Shown: positions 1 through 5,951, counted from the first letter of the stretch. The stretch is DNA of 7,547 nucleotides from JANQUM01 sp047630355 (GCA_047630355.1 JBLHXN010000153.1:1-7547), one strand, 5' to 3'. Made by a program: numbers and translations. The notes: generated from the letters alone by a model not told the origin.

Positions 1-109
1 TGGCTTCAATTTCCTGCAAATCCCATTCAAACGGTTGCCCGTCGAGAAATGACTCGCCTGACTTTTCTTCAATCTCGTAGGTGCTTTCGTTTACGTTTGC
101 CTGAATCAT
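1..109 (-). CDS. N-terminal fragment of a probable biotin/lipoyl carrier-domain protein (acetyl/propionyl-CoA carboxylase carrier-type)
   Basis: Reading leftward from an ATG at 109-107, an open frame of 36 codons runs off the left edge. It begins MIQANVNESTYEIEEK and continues with SFLDGQPFEWDLQEIEA. This short beta-strand pattern (xVN..xYEIE, then a G-Q-P-[FL]-x-W-D turn) resembles the start of the ~160-residue biotin/lipoyl attachment proteins that many Cytophagales annotate as the biotin carboxyl carrier subunit of an acyl-CoA carboxylase. The biotinylated MKM region would lie near the C-terminus, outside the window, so the function rests only on recalled N-terminal similarity. No TAnnTTTG promoter is visible in the 82 bases separating it from the EamA gene upstream on the same strand, so readthrough from that gene is possible. 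The ATG lacks a Shine-Dalgarno sequence; an AGGAG at 141-137 is too far away to serve. Confidence 0.55.
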   Translation of the reverse strand, partial: MIQANVNESTYEIEEKSGESFLDGQPFEWDLQEIEA

Positions 110-191
110 TTTGGTGTTAGATTTTTAAAAAAAAACTCCTACAGCTTTTGATGCTTGTCGCAAGTCGATTGCTCTTTGCCGAAAGCTCAGA

Positions 192-1094
192 TTACTTTTT
201 ATTGATCAAATATACACCAATTAAGATAACACCCATACCGAGGTAATGCCAAACGGAAATAACTTCGCCGTCCAGAAATCCCGCAATCGTTGCCACAATA
301 GGTATCAGGTACGTAACCGAAGAACCGAAGAGTGGTGAAGTAATTTGCAGTACATAATTAAATAGAACCACCGCAAATGCTGAGTTGAAGCCACCGAGAA
401 TTATTAAATAAATGAATTCGCGGGTGTTTGCAGGATCAAAAGATTTGGCAAAAAAGTCGGTGAAAAATGTCAGCATAAAAAAAGAAATAATCCCAACAAC
501 AATCAGCGAGAACGCCGTAATATTCACCGCTTTTACGCCTTTCAGGTATTTGCCAATGATATTGACATTATAACCGTACATTACCGTAGCTCCCAAAACG
601 AGCAAAGAGTTAGGGTTCGCGAAATTCAATTCCCCGTCATTCCCCGATAATATAAGAAGCAAGCTTCCGGTGAAGCCCAGCACAATGCCAATAATTTGAA
701 ATTTTGAAATCAGTTGACTAAAAAATGCCGCCCCGATAATTAGTGTAAAAATGGGTGTGGTAGAATTGAGTGTTCCGGCTAGCGAGCTGTTAATCCGGCT
801 GCCGACGTAGGCAAAAACCATGGCGGGGAGAAAGAATCCCAAAAATCCGAGTAGGACTAAGTACCACGCTTTGTCTTTTTCCTTCGGAAATTCCTTTCGG
901 TTCTTGAAAATCCACGGCGAAAGCATTATCGTGGCAACTAAAACCCTTCCGGCTCCAATCTCGATGGCGTCATAAACGCCCGTTATTTTTTTGATGAGAA
1001 TGAAAGACATTCCCCAAACAATGGCGAGAAAGATGAGTAAAAGCCACGCTACTAATTCTTTATTTTGAGAATTTCTTTTGATGAAGTCAGTCAC
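192..1094 (-). CDS. DMT-superfamily EamA-type inner-membrane transporter
   Basis: This is a polytopic membrane protein of about 300 residues, the usual length for a two-EamA-domain drug/metabolite transporter with ten helices. Visible marks are the first helix with the family pattern WGMSFILIKK, a following E-x-G-x-x-R region at the second helix, a basic cytoplasmic loop (KNRKEFPKEKDK), a first repeat ending in SLLLILSGNDG, and a second repeat starting near LLVLGATVMYGYN and ending in VILIGVYLINKK. The substrate cannot be told; relatives export amino acids or metabolites. Start choice is uncertain. The frame extends to a TTG at 1115, but a perfect TATATTTG promoter box (1120-1113) overlaps that codon, so I prefer the GTG at 1094 (giving a protein starting M-T-D-F-I-K-R-N); there is no ATG before the first helix. 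It is divergent from the toroid gene across a short gap. Confidence 0.9.
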   Translation of the reverse strand: MTDFIKRNSQNKELVAWLLLIFLAIVWGMSFILIKKITGVYDAIEIGAGRVLVATIMLSPWIFKNRKEFPKEKDKAWYLVLLGFLGFFLPAMVFAYVGSRINSSLAGTLNSTTPIFTLIIGAAFFSQLISKFQIIGIVLGFTGSLLLILSGNDGELNFANPNSLLVLGATVMYGYNVNIIGKYLKGVKAVNITAFSLIVVGIISFFMLTFFTDFFAKSFDPANTREFIYLIILGGFNSAFAVVLFNYVLQITSPLFGSSVTYLIPIVATIAGFLDGEVISVWHYLGMGVILIGVYLINKK

Positions 1095-1112
1095 TTGATT
1101 GTGTTTAAGCGG

Positions 1113-1120
1113 CAAATATA
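1113..1120 (-). promoter_or_regulatory. Bacteroidota-type -7 promoter box for the EamA gene
   Basis: On the minus strand the bases read TATATTTG, a perfect match to the Bacteroidota -7 consensus TAnnTTTG. No good TTTG -33 box is seen at the expected distance; CGTTC about 20 bases further upstream is the nearest T-rich candidate. If used, transcription would begin near 1106-1103, leaving a leader of only about ten bases before the GTG at 1094, and the TTG start at 1115 would be excluded. Confidence 0.5.
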
Positions 1121-1221
1121 GGTTTTTAGATTTAAACGTGAACGGAGAAGTTGGATTGGTTTTAAAGAACCGGGCTTTTTCAATTATTTTAGCAATTCAA
1201 TCGGAAAACCCGAAATAAAAA

Positions 1222-2622
1222 ATGCTTTGGAAGTTACTGCTGTTATTTAGTTTCTCGCTGCCCTTATTTGCTCAGAAGGATGCAACTGACGTACCAGACG
1301 AAGAAAAGGTGCAACGGTTACTTGATGCCTCTTTGCGGTTTTTGATAAGCAGTCAGGAACAGACTACTATTGAAGGAAAGCAATATCGGGGCGAATGGCG
1401 GGTGCAAATGGAATTGACCGAACCGTATTTTGTATTGGGAAAGCGTAAAAAAGTGCGGGACTCTAATTGTTTTACGGTGGCGGCGATTCATAACTTTTTA
1501 GCTGAAATATACCTGAACGATACTTCACTGACGCAGCTAAAGCCAACACTCAGGCTTGCATTTAGCGAAGTGCAATCTTACGCTGTAAACGAAAAGTATA
1601 ATTTTTGGAAACTATTGCCGCCCAATCGAAAACTCAAACTTTTCGATAATCCAAAACCGTTGCCGTTGGTGCGTCGCCCGACGAATTACCCGTTGCGTTC
1701 CCGGTTGATAAACAATGCTTCTAACGTTCCTGAAGATGCGGACGATACTTCGCTTGGGAACTTGGCAAAACATTACCATAACCTCATTTTTGGAACGAAC
1801 TTCTCCATAATTTCACACGAAGAATTTGACAATTATGTGGATAACGACCGAAAAAACATCAATTGGTACAATTTATTAATGCACGAAACGAGTAGTACCG
1901 GGGCGTACTTGACGTGGCTGCATCCTGAATACCGCATGTGGATAAAAAACCCCATTCAGCCGTTTGTCAATAACCTGTTTATTTTCTTTCCCGGTAGCTC
2001 GGCAACGCCCCGGGCTTATGAACCGTGGATTCCTTTTGGCTCAAACGACGTGGATGCCGTGGTAAATGCCAATATTCTTACTTATTTGTCAACGACGAAT
2101 CAATTGAATACAAGCCAAGGATTACCAGAATCGGTGCAAATGATAGAAGGCCGTATTGATAAAGGCATGTGGAAAGTAGCGGGTATTTATTACCCAAATT
2201 CTTGTCATATTCATTACGCCGTTGCGAGGGCGTACGCTTCGGGTATTACGGATTTAGAGTCGACGGCAGAAAAAGTACGGAATCACTTACTACAGTCGCA
2301 ACAACCCGACGGTAGTTTTCTGAGTCGCTCGTGGTTAAATAACGCTGATTCGGTTCAAACTACGGCGTACGCTCTCCACGCTTTACTTGACTTGAAAAAG
2401 TCAGGAATTTCTGTTTCTGACTCTTTAATTAACTCATCCGTCAATTTATTGATGAACAAAGTAGTTGCCTCGAAAAATGAAAGTCATTGGAACGGTGGCG
2501 TTTACTTTTCGGGCGGAACGGTAATCCGAAATTTACTTATTTGGCATTCTGACGCCTACACAACCGCTCTGATTGCTAAATGCTTGCAGTCTTACTTACT
2601 TCAAGTGAGAGAAAAAGACTGA
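1222..2622 (+). CDS. Secreted alpha/alpha-toroid protein with a terpene-cyclase-like DxDD motif (prenyltransferase/squalene-cyclase fold), function unknown
   Basis: The 466-residue product has a clear Sec signal peptide (MLWKLLLLFSFSLPLFA, probable cleavage before Q18), so it is exported. The mature part carries repeated inner-helix starts of the kind found in alpha/alpha-barrel terpenoid-cyclase folds: DADDTSLGNL at 172-181, NDVDAVVNANIL at 275-286, ADSVQTTAYALHALL at 375-389 and SDAYTTALIAKCL at 443-455. A QW-like segment, QSQQPDGSFLSRSW, lies at 358-371. Residues 172-177 (DADDTS) match the DxDD-T acid motif of class II cyclases such as squalene-hopene cyclase. However, the protein is shorter than those enzymes (about 630 residues), and export is unexpected for an isoprenoid cyclase. 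It may therefore be a non-catalytic toroid or a hydrolase or binding protein on the same scaffold. I do not recognise a named family. The ATG is preceded by an A-rich leader. It is followed by hsp20 after 165 bases, with no strong terminator between them. Confidence 0.85.
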   Translation: MLWKLLLLFSFSLPLFAQKDATDVPDEEKVQRLLDASLRFLISSQEQTTIEGKQYRGEWRVQMELTEPYFVLGKRKKVRDSNCFTVAAIHNFLAEIYLNDTSLTQLKPTLRLAFSEVQSYAVNEKYNFWKLLPPNRKLKLFDNPKPLPLVRRPTNYPLRSRLINNASNVPEDADDTSLGNLAKHYHNLIFGTNFSIISHEEFDNYVDNDRKNINWYNLLMHETSSTGAYLTWLHPEYRMWIKNPIQPFVNNLFIFFPGSSATPRAYEPWIPFGSNDVDAVVNANILTYLSTTNQLNTSQGLPESVQMIEGRIDKGMWKVAGIYYPNSCHIHYAVARAYASGITDLESTAEKVRNHLLQSQQPDGSFLSRSWLNNADSVQTTAYALHALLDLKKSGISVSDSLINSSVNLLMNKVVASKNESHWNGGVYFSGGTVIRNLLIWHSDAYTTALIAKCLQSYLLQVREKD

Positions 2623-2650
2623 CTTTTCTTCATTCATTGATACGTTTGAT

Positions 2651-2706
2651 TGACAACTTGTCATTCTTTGTGCAGCATCTATGACGAGTTTATGACACAG
2701 TGTCAT
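2651..2706. promoter_or_regulatory. Paired palindromic operator candidate upstream of hsp20
   Basis: Two perfect inverted repeats share one pattern. TGACAACTTGTCA is at 2651-2663, and ATGACACAGTGTCAT is at 2692-2706. Both fit TGACA-N3-TGTCA, and their centres (2657 and 2699) are 42 bases apart, four helical turns at 10.5 bases per turn. A loose half site (ATGACG, 2681-2686) lies between them. Relative to the proposed hsp20 promoter the centres fall near -45 and -87, positions typical of an activator dimer binding twice on one DNA face. The sequence is not the CIRCE (HrcA) or HspR operator. The regulator is unknown. Confidence 0.55.
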
Positions 2707-2710
2707 GTTT

Positions 2711-2739
2711 TTTGAAATGGTACGGGTTTTGACTATTTG
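2711..2739 (+). promoter_or_regulatory. Probable hsp20 promoter
   Basis: A TTTG (2711-2714) stands 17 bases before ACTATTTG (2732-2739). The spacing fits the Bacteroidota -33/-7 arrangement, but only the TTTG half of the -7 box matches TAnnTTTG. Transcription would begin near 2745, giving an A-rich leader of about 40 bases. A better -7 match, TACGTTTG at 2641-2648, lacks any -33 TTG and would place the palindromes inside the leader, so I rank it second. Confidence 0.35.
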
Positions 2740-2787
2740 TGTTCAAATAACAAATCAAATACAGTTTCACAAACGATAAATAACATT

Positions 2788-3231
2788 ATGAGAACTTTAG
2801 TAAGAAATTACACGCCAGTAAACAGAGTAAATACTTTCCCAAATTTATTCGACACGTTTTTTAATGACATTGACAGAATGGAGAAGCCTTCATTTTCTAA
2901 CACATTGCCTTCTGTAAACGTGGTAGAAAACGACGAAAAATTCCGCATTGAATTAGCCGCTCCGGGACTCACCCGCGAAGACTTCAACGTGAATGTTCAC
3001 GAAGATGTCTTAACTATTTCAAGCGAGAAAAAGACCGAGGACGCAAAGAATAAAGAGAATTATACTCGTCGTGAATTTGGTTACGCTTCGTTCAAGCGTT
3101 CGTTCAATTTGCCGGAAACTGTTGACAGCGACAATATCGCCGCAACGTACAACGAAGGAATCCTGAACGTGACATTGCCGAAGAAAGAAGAGGCAAAGCC
3201 AAAAGAGCCAAAAACGATTGAAGTAGCGTAA
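2788..3231 (+). CDS. hsp20: Small heat-shock protein, Hsp20/alpha-crystallin family
   Basis: This 147-residue cytoplasmic chaperone holds unfolding proteins, without ATP, for later refolding by DnaK and ClpB. A short N-terminal arm (residues 1-40, with the NLFDTFFNDIDR helix) precedes the alpha-crystallin domain (about 41-133). That domain shows the strand signature FRIELAAPGLTREDFNVNV (52-70), LTISSEKK, a charged loop, REFGYASFKRSFNLPE (95-110) and the A-x-Y-x-x-G-I-L-x-V-x-L-P signature (119-131). A Lys/Glu-rich tail ends in IEV (144-146), the I-x-I/V motif that docks neighbouring subunits in the oligomer. The frame extends back to a TTG at 2737, but that codon sits inside the promoter and the extra residues are polar filler. 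The ATG at 2788 gives the family's normal length. It is followed by a strong terminator, so it is probably monocistronic. The upstream palindromes suggest specific control. Confidence 0.96.
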   Translation: MRTLVRNYTPVNRVNTFPNLFDTFFNDIDRMEKPSFSNTLPSVNVVENDEKFRIELAAPGLTREDFNVNVHEDVLTISSEKKTEDAKNKENYTRREFGYASFKRSFNLPETVDSDNIAATYNEGILNVTLPKKEEAKPKEPKTIEVA

Positions 3232-3254
3232 ATTTAGCGTGTCACAAACACGAT

Positions 3255-3292
3255 AAACTTCGTGCTGAGAAAACCTTGGCACGAAGTTTTTT
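3255..3292 (+). terminator. Intrinsic terminator after hsp20
   Basis: AAACTTCGTGC (3255-3265) pairs perfectly over 11 bases with GCACGAAGTTT (3279-3289) around a 13-base loop, and the T run continues to 3292. A smaller hairpin, CGTGT/ACACG (3238-3252), sits between the stop codon and this stem. The stem is symmetrical in its A and T ends, so it could also act weakly on the other strand. It separates hsp20 from htrA. Confidence 0.88.
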
Positions 3293-3339
3293 GTTATAAG
3301 CATTGTCGGGTTTCAAAATTAAATATTGTTAAAAGCTGT

Positions 3340-3377
3340 ACGTTATTGAATGTACGAACGTAATAACACGTTATTTG
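3340..3377 (+). promoter_or_regulatory. Repeat-rich promoter/operator candidate upstream of htrA
   Basis: ACGTTATT occurs twice as a direct repeat (3340-3347 and 3368-3375). The second copy forms a perfect inverted repeat AATAAC-AC-GTTATT (3362-3375). TACGTT (3339-3344) also pairs with AACGTA (3357-3362). A TTG (3346-3348) stands 21 bases before GTTATTTG (3370-3377), a partial Bacteroidota -7 box with the same TATTTG core as the hsp20 promoter, so the palindrome would overlap the polymerase site. The leader to the ATG would be about 60 bases. Confidence 0.35.
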
Positions 3378-3440
3378 ACCGAACGATTACAAATACACCT
3401 AACTACAAACACGAACTTTATCTAATAAAAATAAAAAGCT

Positions 3441-4979
3441 ATGAGTAATAATTTCTTAAAAATCGCCGTCGTTGCGGTGGCCAGTAGTGTTGCCACACTC
3501 GGTGGTTATAAAATGCTGGGCTTTGATGAAAAGCCGGTAATTCTGAACGAAGCAAACGGCAACTCTACCGGAGTAAATCGTTTGGTGGAGTTCAACGGTT
3601 CGCCCGATGCTCCCGGTAGTTTCACGTACGCCGCCGAAATTTCTACGCCGTCGGTTGTGCACATAAAAGCATCTGCAACCCGCCAAGTTAGGCAGCAGCG
3701 TCTGCCGTCTGTTTTTGAAGACTTTTTCGGTGGTGAAGATTTCTTCGGTCAAGGTCAGGGCGGTAATCAGCAGCAGCAATCTTCGGGTTCGGGTGTTATT
3801 ATTTCATCGGACGGATACATTGCTACTAATAACCACGTGGTAGAAGGGGCAGACGAGTTAGAGGTAATCACTTCTGATAATAAATCATTCATGGCTAAAG
3901 TAGTAGGAACAGATCCTTCTACCGACATCGCTGTAATAAAAATTGAAAAAAGTGGTCTTTCCGCCATGACTTTTGGAAACTCAGACAACGTCAGAGTAGG
4001 TGAGTGGGTACTTGCCGTTGGTAATCCATTTAGTTTGGAATCTACCGTAACTGCGGGTATTATCAGTGCCATTGGTCGTGATATTAGCATCTTGAAAAAT
4101 AAGATGAATCAGCAATACCAGAAAACGGGAAAAATCGGTGAAAGCCCGATTGAGTCGTTTATCCAAACGGATGCGGCGATAAATCCCGGAAATAGTGGTG
4201 GTGCATTGGTAAATCTTCGGGGTGAACTAATTGGCATTAATACCGCCATTGCTTCGCCAAACGGAGCTTACGCCGGATATGCTTTTGCGGTTCCTTCGAG
4301 TATCGTGAAAAAAGTTACGACAGATATTATCAAATACGGTAATGTGCAGCGTGGATATTTGGGAATTATACCAGTTGAGTTGAACAGCAAAAACGCTAAA
4401 GAACTTGATCTGAAAATTTCTGACGGTATTTATGCCGACGAAGTGCCAACAGATGGTGGTGCTTACGCCGCAGGTATTCGTAAAGGAGATGTAGTACTGG
4501 AAGTAGACGGTTTGTCGGTGACTTCAGAGCCTAAGTTTCGTGAACTTATCGGAAGAAAGCGTCCGGGTGAAACAGTTAGGATCATGGTTGATCGTAACGG
4601 TAAGAAGAAAAGTTTTGACGCAACGCTCCGCAACCGTGAAGGCGGCGAAGGTATTGTGAAGAAAACTTCTGTTACCGCCAGCGTTTTCTCTAAAATGGGC
4701 GTAGAATTAGAAGATATTTCTGCCAAAGACAAAGAGAAAATCGGGGTTCGTAACGGAGTTCGGGTAAAGAAACTTTATGACGAAGGCGACATTGCTCGCT
4801 CAACTGATATCAAAGAAGGATTTATCGTTACCCGCGTGGGCAATGTTCGGGTAAATTCAGAAGCAGATTTTAAGAAAGCCGTGGTAAGTGCCAAAGAAGA
4901 AAAAGAAGACGGCATTCTCATTTGCGGTGTTTACGAAGGTTATTCTCGTAACTATTGCTTCGGAGTTGCACTCAATTAA
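3441..4979 (+). CDS. htrA: HtrA/Deg-family serine protease with two PDZ domains
   Basis: This 512-residue periplasmic protease/chaperone degrades misfolded envelope proteins. An N-terminal hydrophobic segment (about residues 7-22) acts as a signal or membrane anchor; no clear cleavage site is seen, so it may stay tethered. The trypsin-like domain follows a Gly/Gln-rich linker (FFGQGQGGNQQQQSSGSG) and shows the full catalytic triad: His132 in TNNHVVEGADEL, Asp162 in STDIAVIKIE, and Ser252 in NPGNSGGAL. An inserted loop around residues 213-238 (KNKMNQQYQKTGKIGESP) corresponds to the regulatory LA-type loop and is long. PDZ1 spans about 304-396 (the GYLGI ligand loop at 305-309, then AAGIRKGDVVLEVDG) and PDZ2 about 415-510 (IKEGFIVTRVGNVRV). 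The start has an A-rich leader with no Shine-Dalgarno. Terminators lie on both sides, so it is probably transcribed alone. Its position beside hsp20 suggests shared stress conditions, which is inference. Confidence 0.97.
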   Translation: MSNNFLKIAVVAVASSVATLGGYKMLGFDEKPVILNEANGNSTGVNRLVEFNGSPDAPGSFTYAAEISTPSVVHIKASATRQVRQQRLPSVFEDFFGGEDFFGQGQGGNQQQQSSGSGVIISSDGYIATNNHVVEGADELEVITSDNKSFMAKVVGTDPSTDIAVIKIEKSGLSAMTFGNSDNVRVGEWVLAVGNPFSLESTVTAGIISAIGRDISILKNKMNQQYQKTGKIGESPIESFIQTDAAINPGNSGGALVNLRGELIGINTAIASPNGAYAGYAFAVPSSIVKKVTTDIIKYGNVQRGYLGIIPVELNSKNAKELDLKISDGIYADEVPTDGGAYAAGIRKGDVVLEVDGLSVTSEPKFRELIGRKRPGETVRIMVDRNGKKKSFDATLRNREGGEGIVKKTSVTASVFSKMGVELEDISAKDKEKIGVRNGVRVKKLYDEGDIARSTDIKEGFIVTRVGNVRVNSEADFKKAVVSAKEEKEDGILICGVYEGYSRNYCFGVALN

Positions 4980-5004
4980 AGATTTTGAAAGGATAATAAA
5001 TATT

Positions 5005-5038
5005 AAAGCCGTCATGCACTTGCGTGGCGGTTTTTTTT
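5005..5038 (+). terminator. Intrinsic terminator after htrA
   Basis: GCCGTCATGC (5008-5017) pairs with GCGTGGCGGT (5022-5031) through ten base pairs, three of them G-U, around the loop ACTT. The stem is extended by AAA (5005-5007) against T residues and followed by a run of eight T (5031-5038). It lies 25 bases after the htrA stop, so the siroheme gene needs its own promoter. Confidence 0.9.
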
Positions 5039-5066
5039 GTTAAATTATGTTAGACAAAGAGCGTTT

Positions 5067-5094
5067 TTTGGCGGACTTTAATCTTGTATATTTG
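5067..5094 (+). promoter_or_regulatory. Bacteroidota-type promoter of the siroheme gene
   Basis: TTTG at 5067-5070 and a perfect TATATTTG at 5087-5094 are 16 bases apart, one short of the usual 17-23. Transcription would start near 5100-5102, about a dozen bases before the ATG at 5114. This placement rules out the upstream in-frame TTG at 5084, which lies inside the promoter. Confidence 0.7.
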
Positions 5095-5113
5095 TGTTCC
5101 AAACCAAACTATT

Positions 5114-5698
5114 ATGAATAACCTGTTTCCAATTTTCGTAAAAATTGAACAATTACAAACGCTTGTAGTAGGAGGCGGGTACGTTGGGTTAGAGAAACTG
5201 GAAGCTCTTCTCAAAAATGCCGAAGATGCCCCAATCACGCTCGCAGCTCCCGAAATCAGAAACGAAATAGTAGAACTTTCAAAGAAGCATCCGAATGTCT
5301 TATTGATTCACGAACCGTACAATGAATCAATGCTTGACGGTAAAGATTTGGTAATTGTCGGGACGAATTTTTTTGAAGTGAATAAGCAAGTACGTGATCA
5401 TTGCAACGCCCGTAAAATATTGGTGAACGTAGCGGATACACCCGCACTTTGCGATTTTTACCTCGGTTCGGTCGTGACAAAAGGGGATTTGAAAATCGCC
5501 ATTTCTACCAACGGAAAATCCCCGACTTTCGCGAAGCGTTTTAGAGAAATTTTAGAACAGATTTTACCCGACTCTTTGCAGGAAACCCTCGATAATTTAG
5601 TGGTTATCCGCGACCGTTTGAAAGGCGATTTTGAAATGAAAGTAGAGAAACTCAACGAAATAACGAGCGTCATGCGGAATACACCGCCGAAGCCGTGA
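5114..5698 (+). CDS. Precorrin-2 dehydrogenase / probable sirohydrochlorin ferrochelatase (CysG N-terminal / Met8 type)
   Basis: This cytoplasmic enzyme oxidises precorrin-2 to sirohydrochlorin with NAD, and in bifunctional relatives also inserts iron to give siroheme, the cofactor of assimilatory sulfite and nitrite reductases. The 194-residue protein is the short single-domain form without the SUMT methyltransferase half of E. coli CysG. An N-terminal Rossmann fold opens with LFPIFVKIEQLQTLVVGGG; the GGGYVGLEK loop (20-28) binds the nucleotide. NVADTPALCDF (105-115) holds Asp108, aligned from memory to the catalytic Asp of CysG (D104) and Met8. AISTNGKSPTFAKRFRE (129-145) is the family's second signature, followed by a helical C-terminal domain. 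Start: the ATG at 5114, ten codons inside the longest frame, because the promoter overlaps the upstream TTG. No other sulfur-assimilation or cobalamin gene is in view. The gap after its stop shows no T-tailed terminator. Confidence 0.93.
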   Translation: MNNLFPIFVKIEQLQTLVVGGGYVGLEKLEALLKNAEDAPITLAAPEIRNEIVELSKKHPNVLLIHEPYNESMLDGKDLVIVGTNFFEVNKQVRDHCNARKILVNVADTPALCDFYLGSVVTKGDLKIAISTNGKSPTFAKRFREILEQILPDSLQETLDNLVVIRDRLKGDFEMKVEKLNEITSVMRNTPPKP

Positions 5699-5782
5699 AG
5701 CTGTTGTCGGTATTCCTATCAACGATACCATAAAATAGTCCGTTAAGACACGGATAGCGTCGAAAATCTACTCTTTCGTTTT

Positions 5783-5820
5783 GTCAGCCTGAGCCTGTCG
5801 AAGGTAGTCTCGTTGCGAGA
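5783..5820. repeat. REP-like dispersed intergenic repeat (CTTCGACAGGCTCAG family) with a small hairpin
   Basis: The bases at 5783-5804 contain CTGAGCCTGTCGAAGG preceded by GTCAGC. I recognise this from memory as the common CTTCGACAGGCTCAG intergenic repeat of Bacteroidota and other bacteria, read on the opposite strand. A hairpin, TCTCG-TTG-CGAGA (5808-5820), follows at once. Only one copy is present in the window, so the repeat status depends on recalled similarity. The preceding stretch from 5699 holds only weak five-base stems (5709-5729 and 5739-5754) and no gene. Confidence 0.5.
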
Positions 5821-5830
5821 AGTACTTATT

Positions 5831-5869
5831 TACTCAACCCCCAATTCATCCACCAAGAGAGTACCCGCT
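5831..5869 (-). pseudogene. Diverged remnant of the 3' end of a metallo-hydrolase gene
   Basis: These 39 bases align to 5953-5995, the last 14 codons of the neighbouring hydrolase, with 35 matches and one 4-base gap. Read on the minus strand, the final codons give V-D-E-L-G-V-E-stop against V-D-E-L-G-V-K-stop. Three of the four substitutions are silent third-position changes (GAA/GAG, TTG/TTA, GGG/GGA), as expected if both copies once evolved as coding sequence. The 4-base gap shifts the frame, so this piece no longer codes. It looks like the tail of a lost tandem or allelic copy. A simple local duplication is the alternative. Confidence 0.6.
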
Positions 5870-5871
5870 GT

Positions 5872-5946
5872 TCGTTGTCGTTCGTGAGGACACGAACAAC
5901 GGCATCTGTAAAGCAAAGCTAAAAGCCGTTGACTGTGGCCTCACAG
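5872..5946. repeat. Cluster of three adjoining hairpins between the two gene tails
   Basis: Three stems lie end to end: GTTCGTG/CACGAAC (5880-5886 with 5891-5897, loop AGGA), CAACGGC/GCCGTTG (5897-5903 with 5925-5931, 21-base loop) and CTGTG/CACAG (5933-5937 with 5942-5946, loop GCCT). The first two share base 5897, so they compete partly. The cluster sits just beyond the hydrolase stop codon. The third stem could help end its transcript, though no T run of more than four bases follows on the minus strand. It resembles a REP or MITE-like insert. No reading frame is evident. Confidence 0.45.
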
Positions 5947-5951
5947 CCGAC

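Noticed and set aside
122..141. A9/T5 tract and AGGAG (minus strand) as a terminator or ribosome binding site between the EamA gene and the carrier-protein gene
   Set aside because: The only stem before the tract (ACAAGC/GCTGT on the minus strand) is short and bulged and is separated from the T run by five bases, and AGGAG is more than 20 bases from the ATG. Neither call is supported.
2612..2629. Hairpin over the stop codon of the toroid gene as a terminator
   Set aside because: It is an A/T-only bulged stem spanning the stop codon, with no T tail; too weak to call.
2641..2648. TACGTTTG as the main hsp20 promoter -7 box
   Set aside because: It matches TAnnTTTG, but no TTG lies 17-23 bases upstream and it is 140 bases from the start codon. 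It is kept only as a second choice.
2737..2787. N-terminal extension of Hsp20 from a TTG codon
   Set aside because: The TTG overlaps the probable promoter box, the 17 extra residues are low-complexity polar sequence, and the ATG at 2788 gives the usual Hsp20 length.
3019..3303. Minus-strand open frame across hsp20 and its terminator
   Set aside because: It is antisense to a well-supported gene, has no family resemblance, and runs through the terminator stem.
3456..4732. Several minus-strand open frames inside htrA
   Set aside because: They are shadows of the protease frame, which shows the full catalytic triad and PDZ domains. None has promoter or family features.
5256..5673. Minus-strand open frames inside the siroheme gene
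   Set aside because: They are antisense shadows with no recognisable domain.
5699..5951. CRISPR array or RNA gene in the repeat-rich gap
   Set aside because: There are no regularly spaced identical repeats, no tRNA-like cloverleaf, and no promoter-terminator pair; the repeats are of unrelated sequence.
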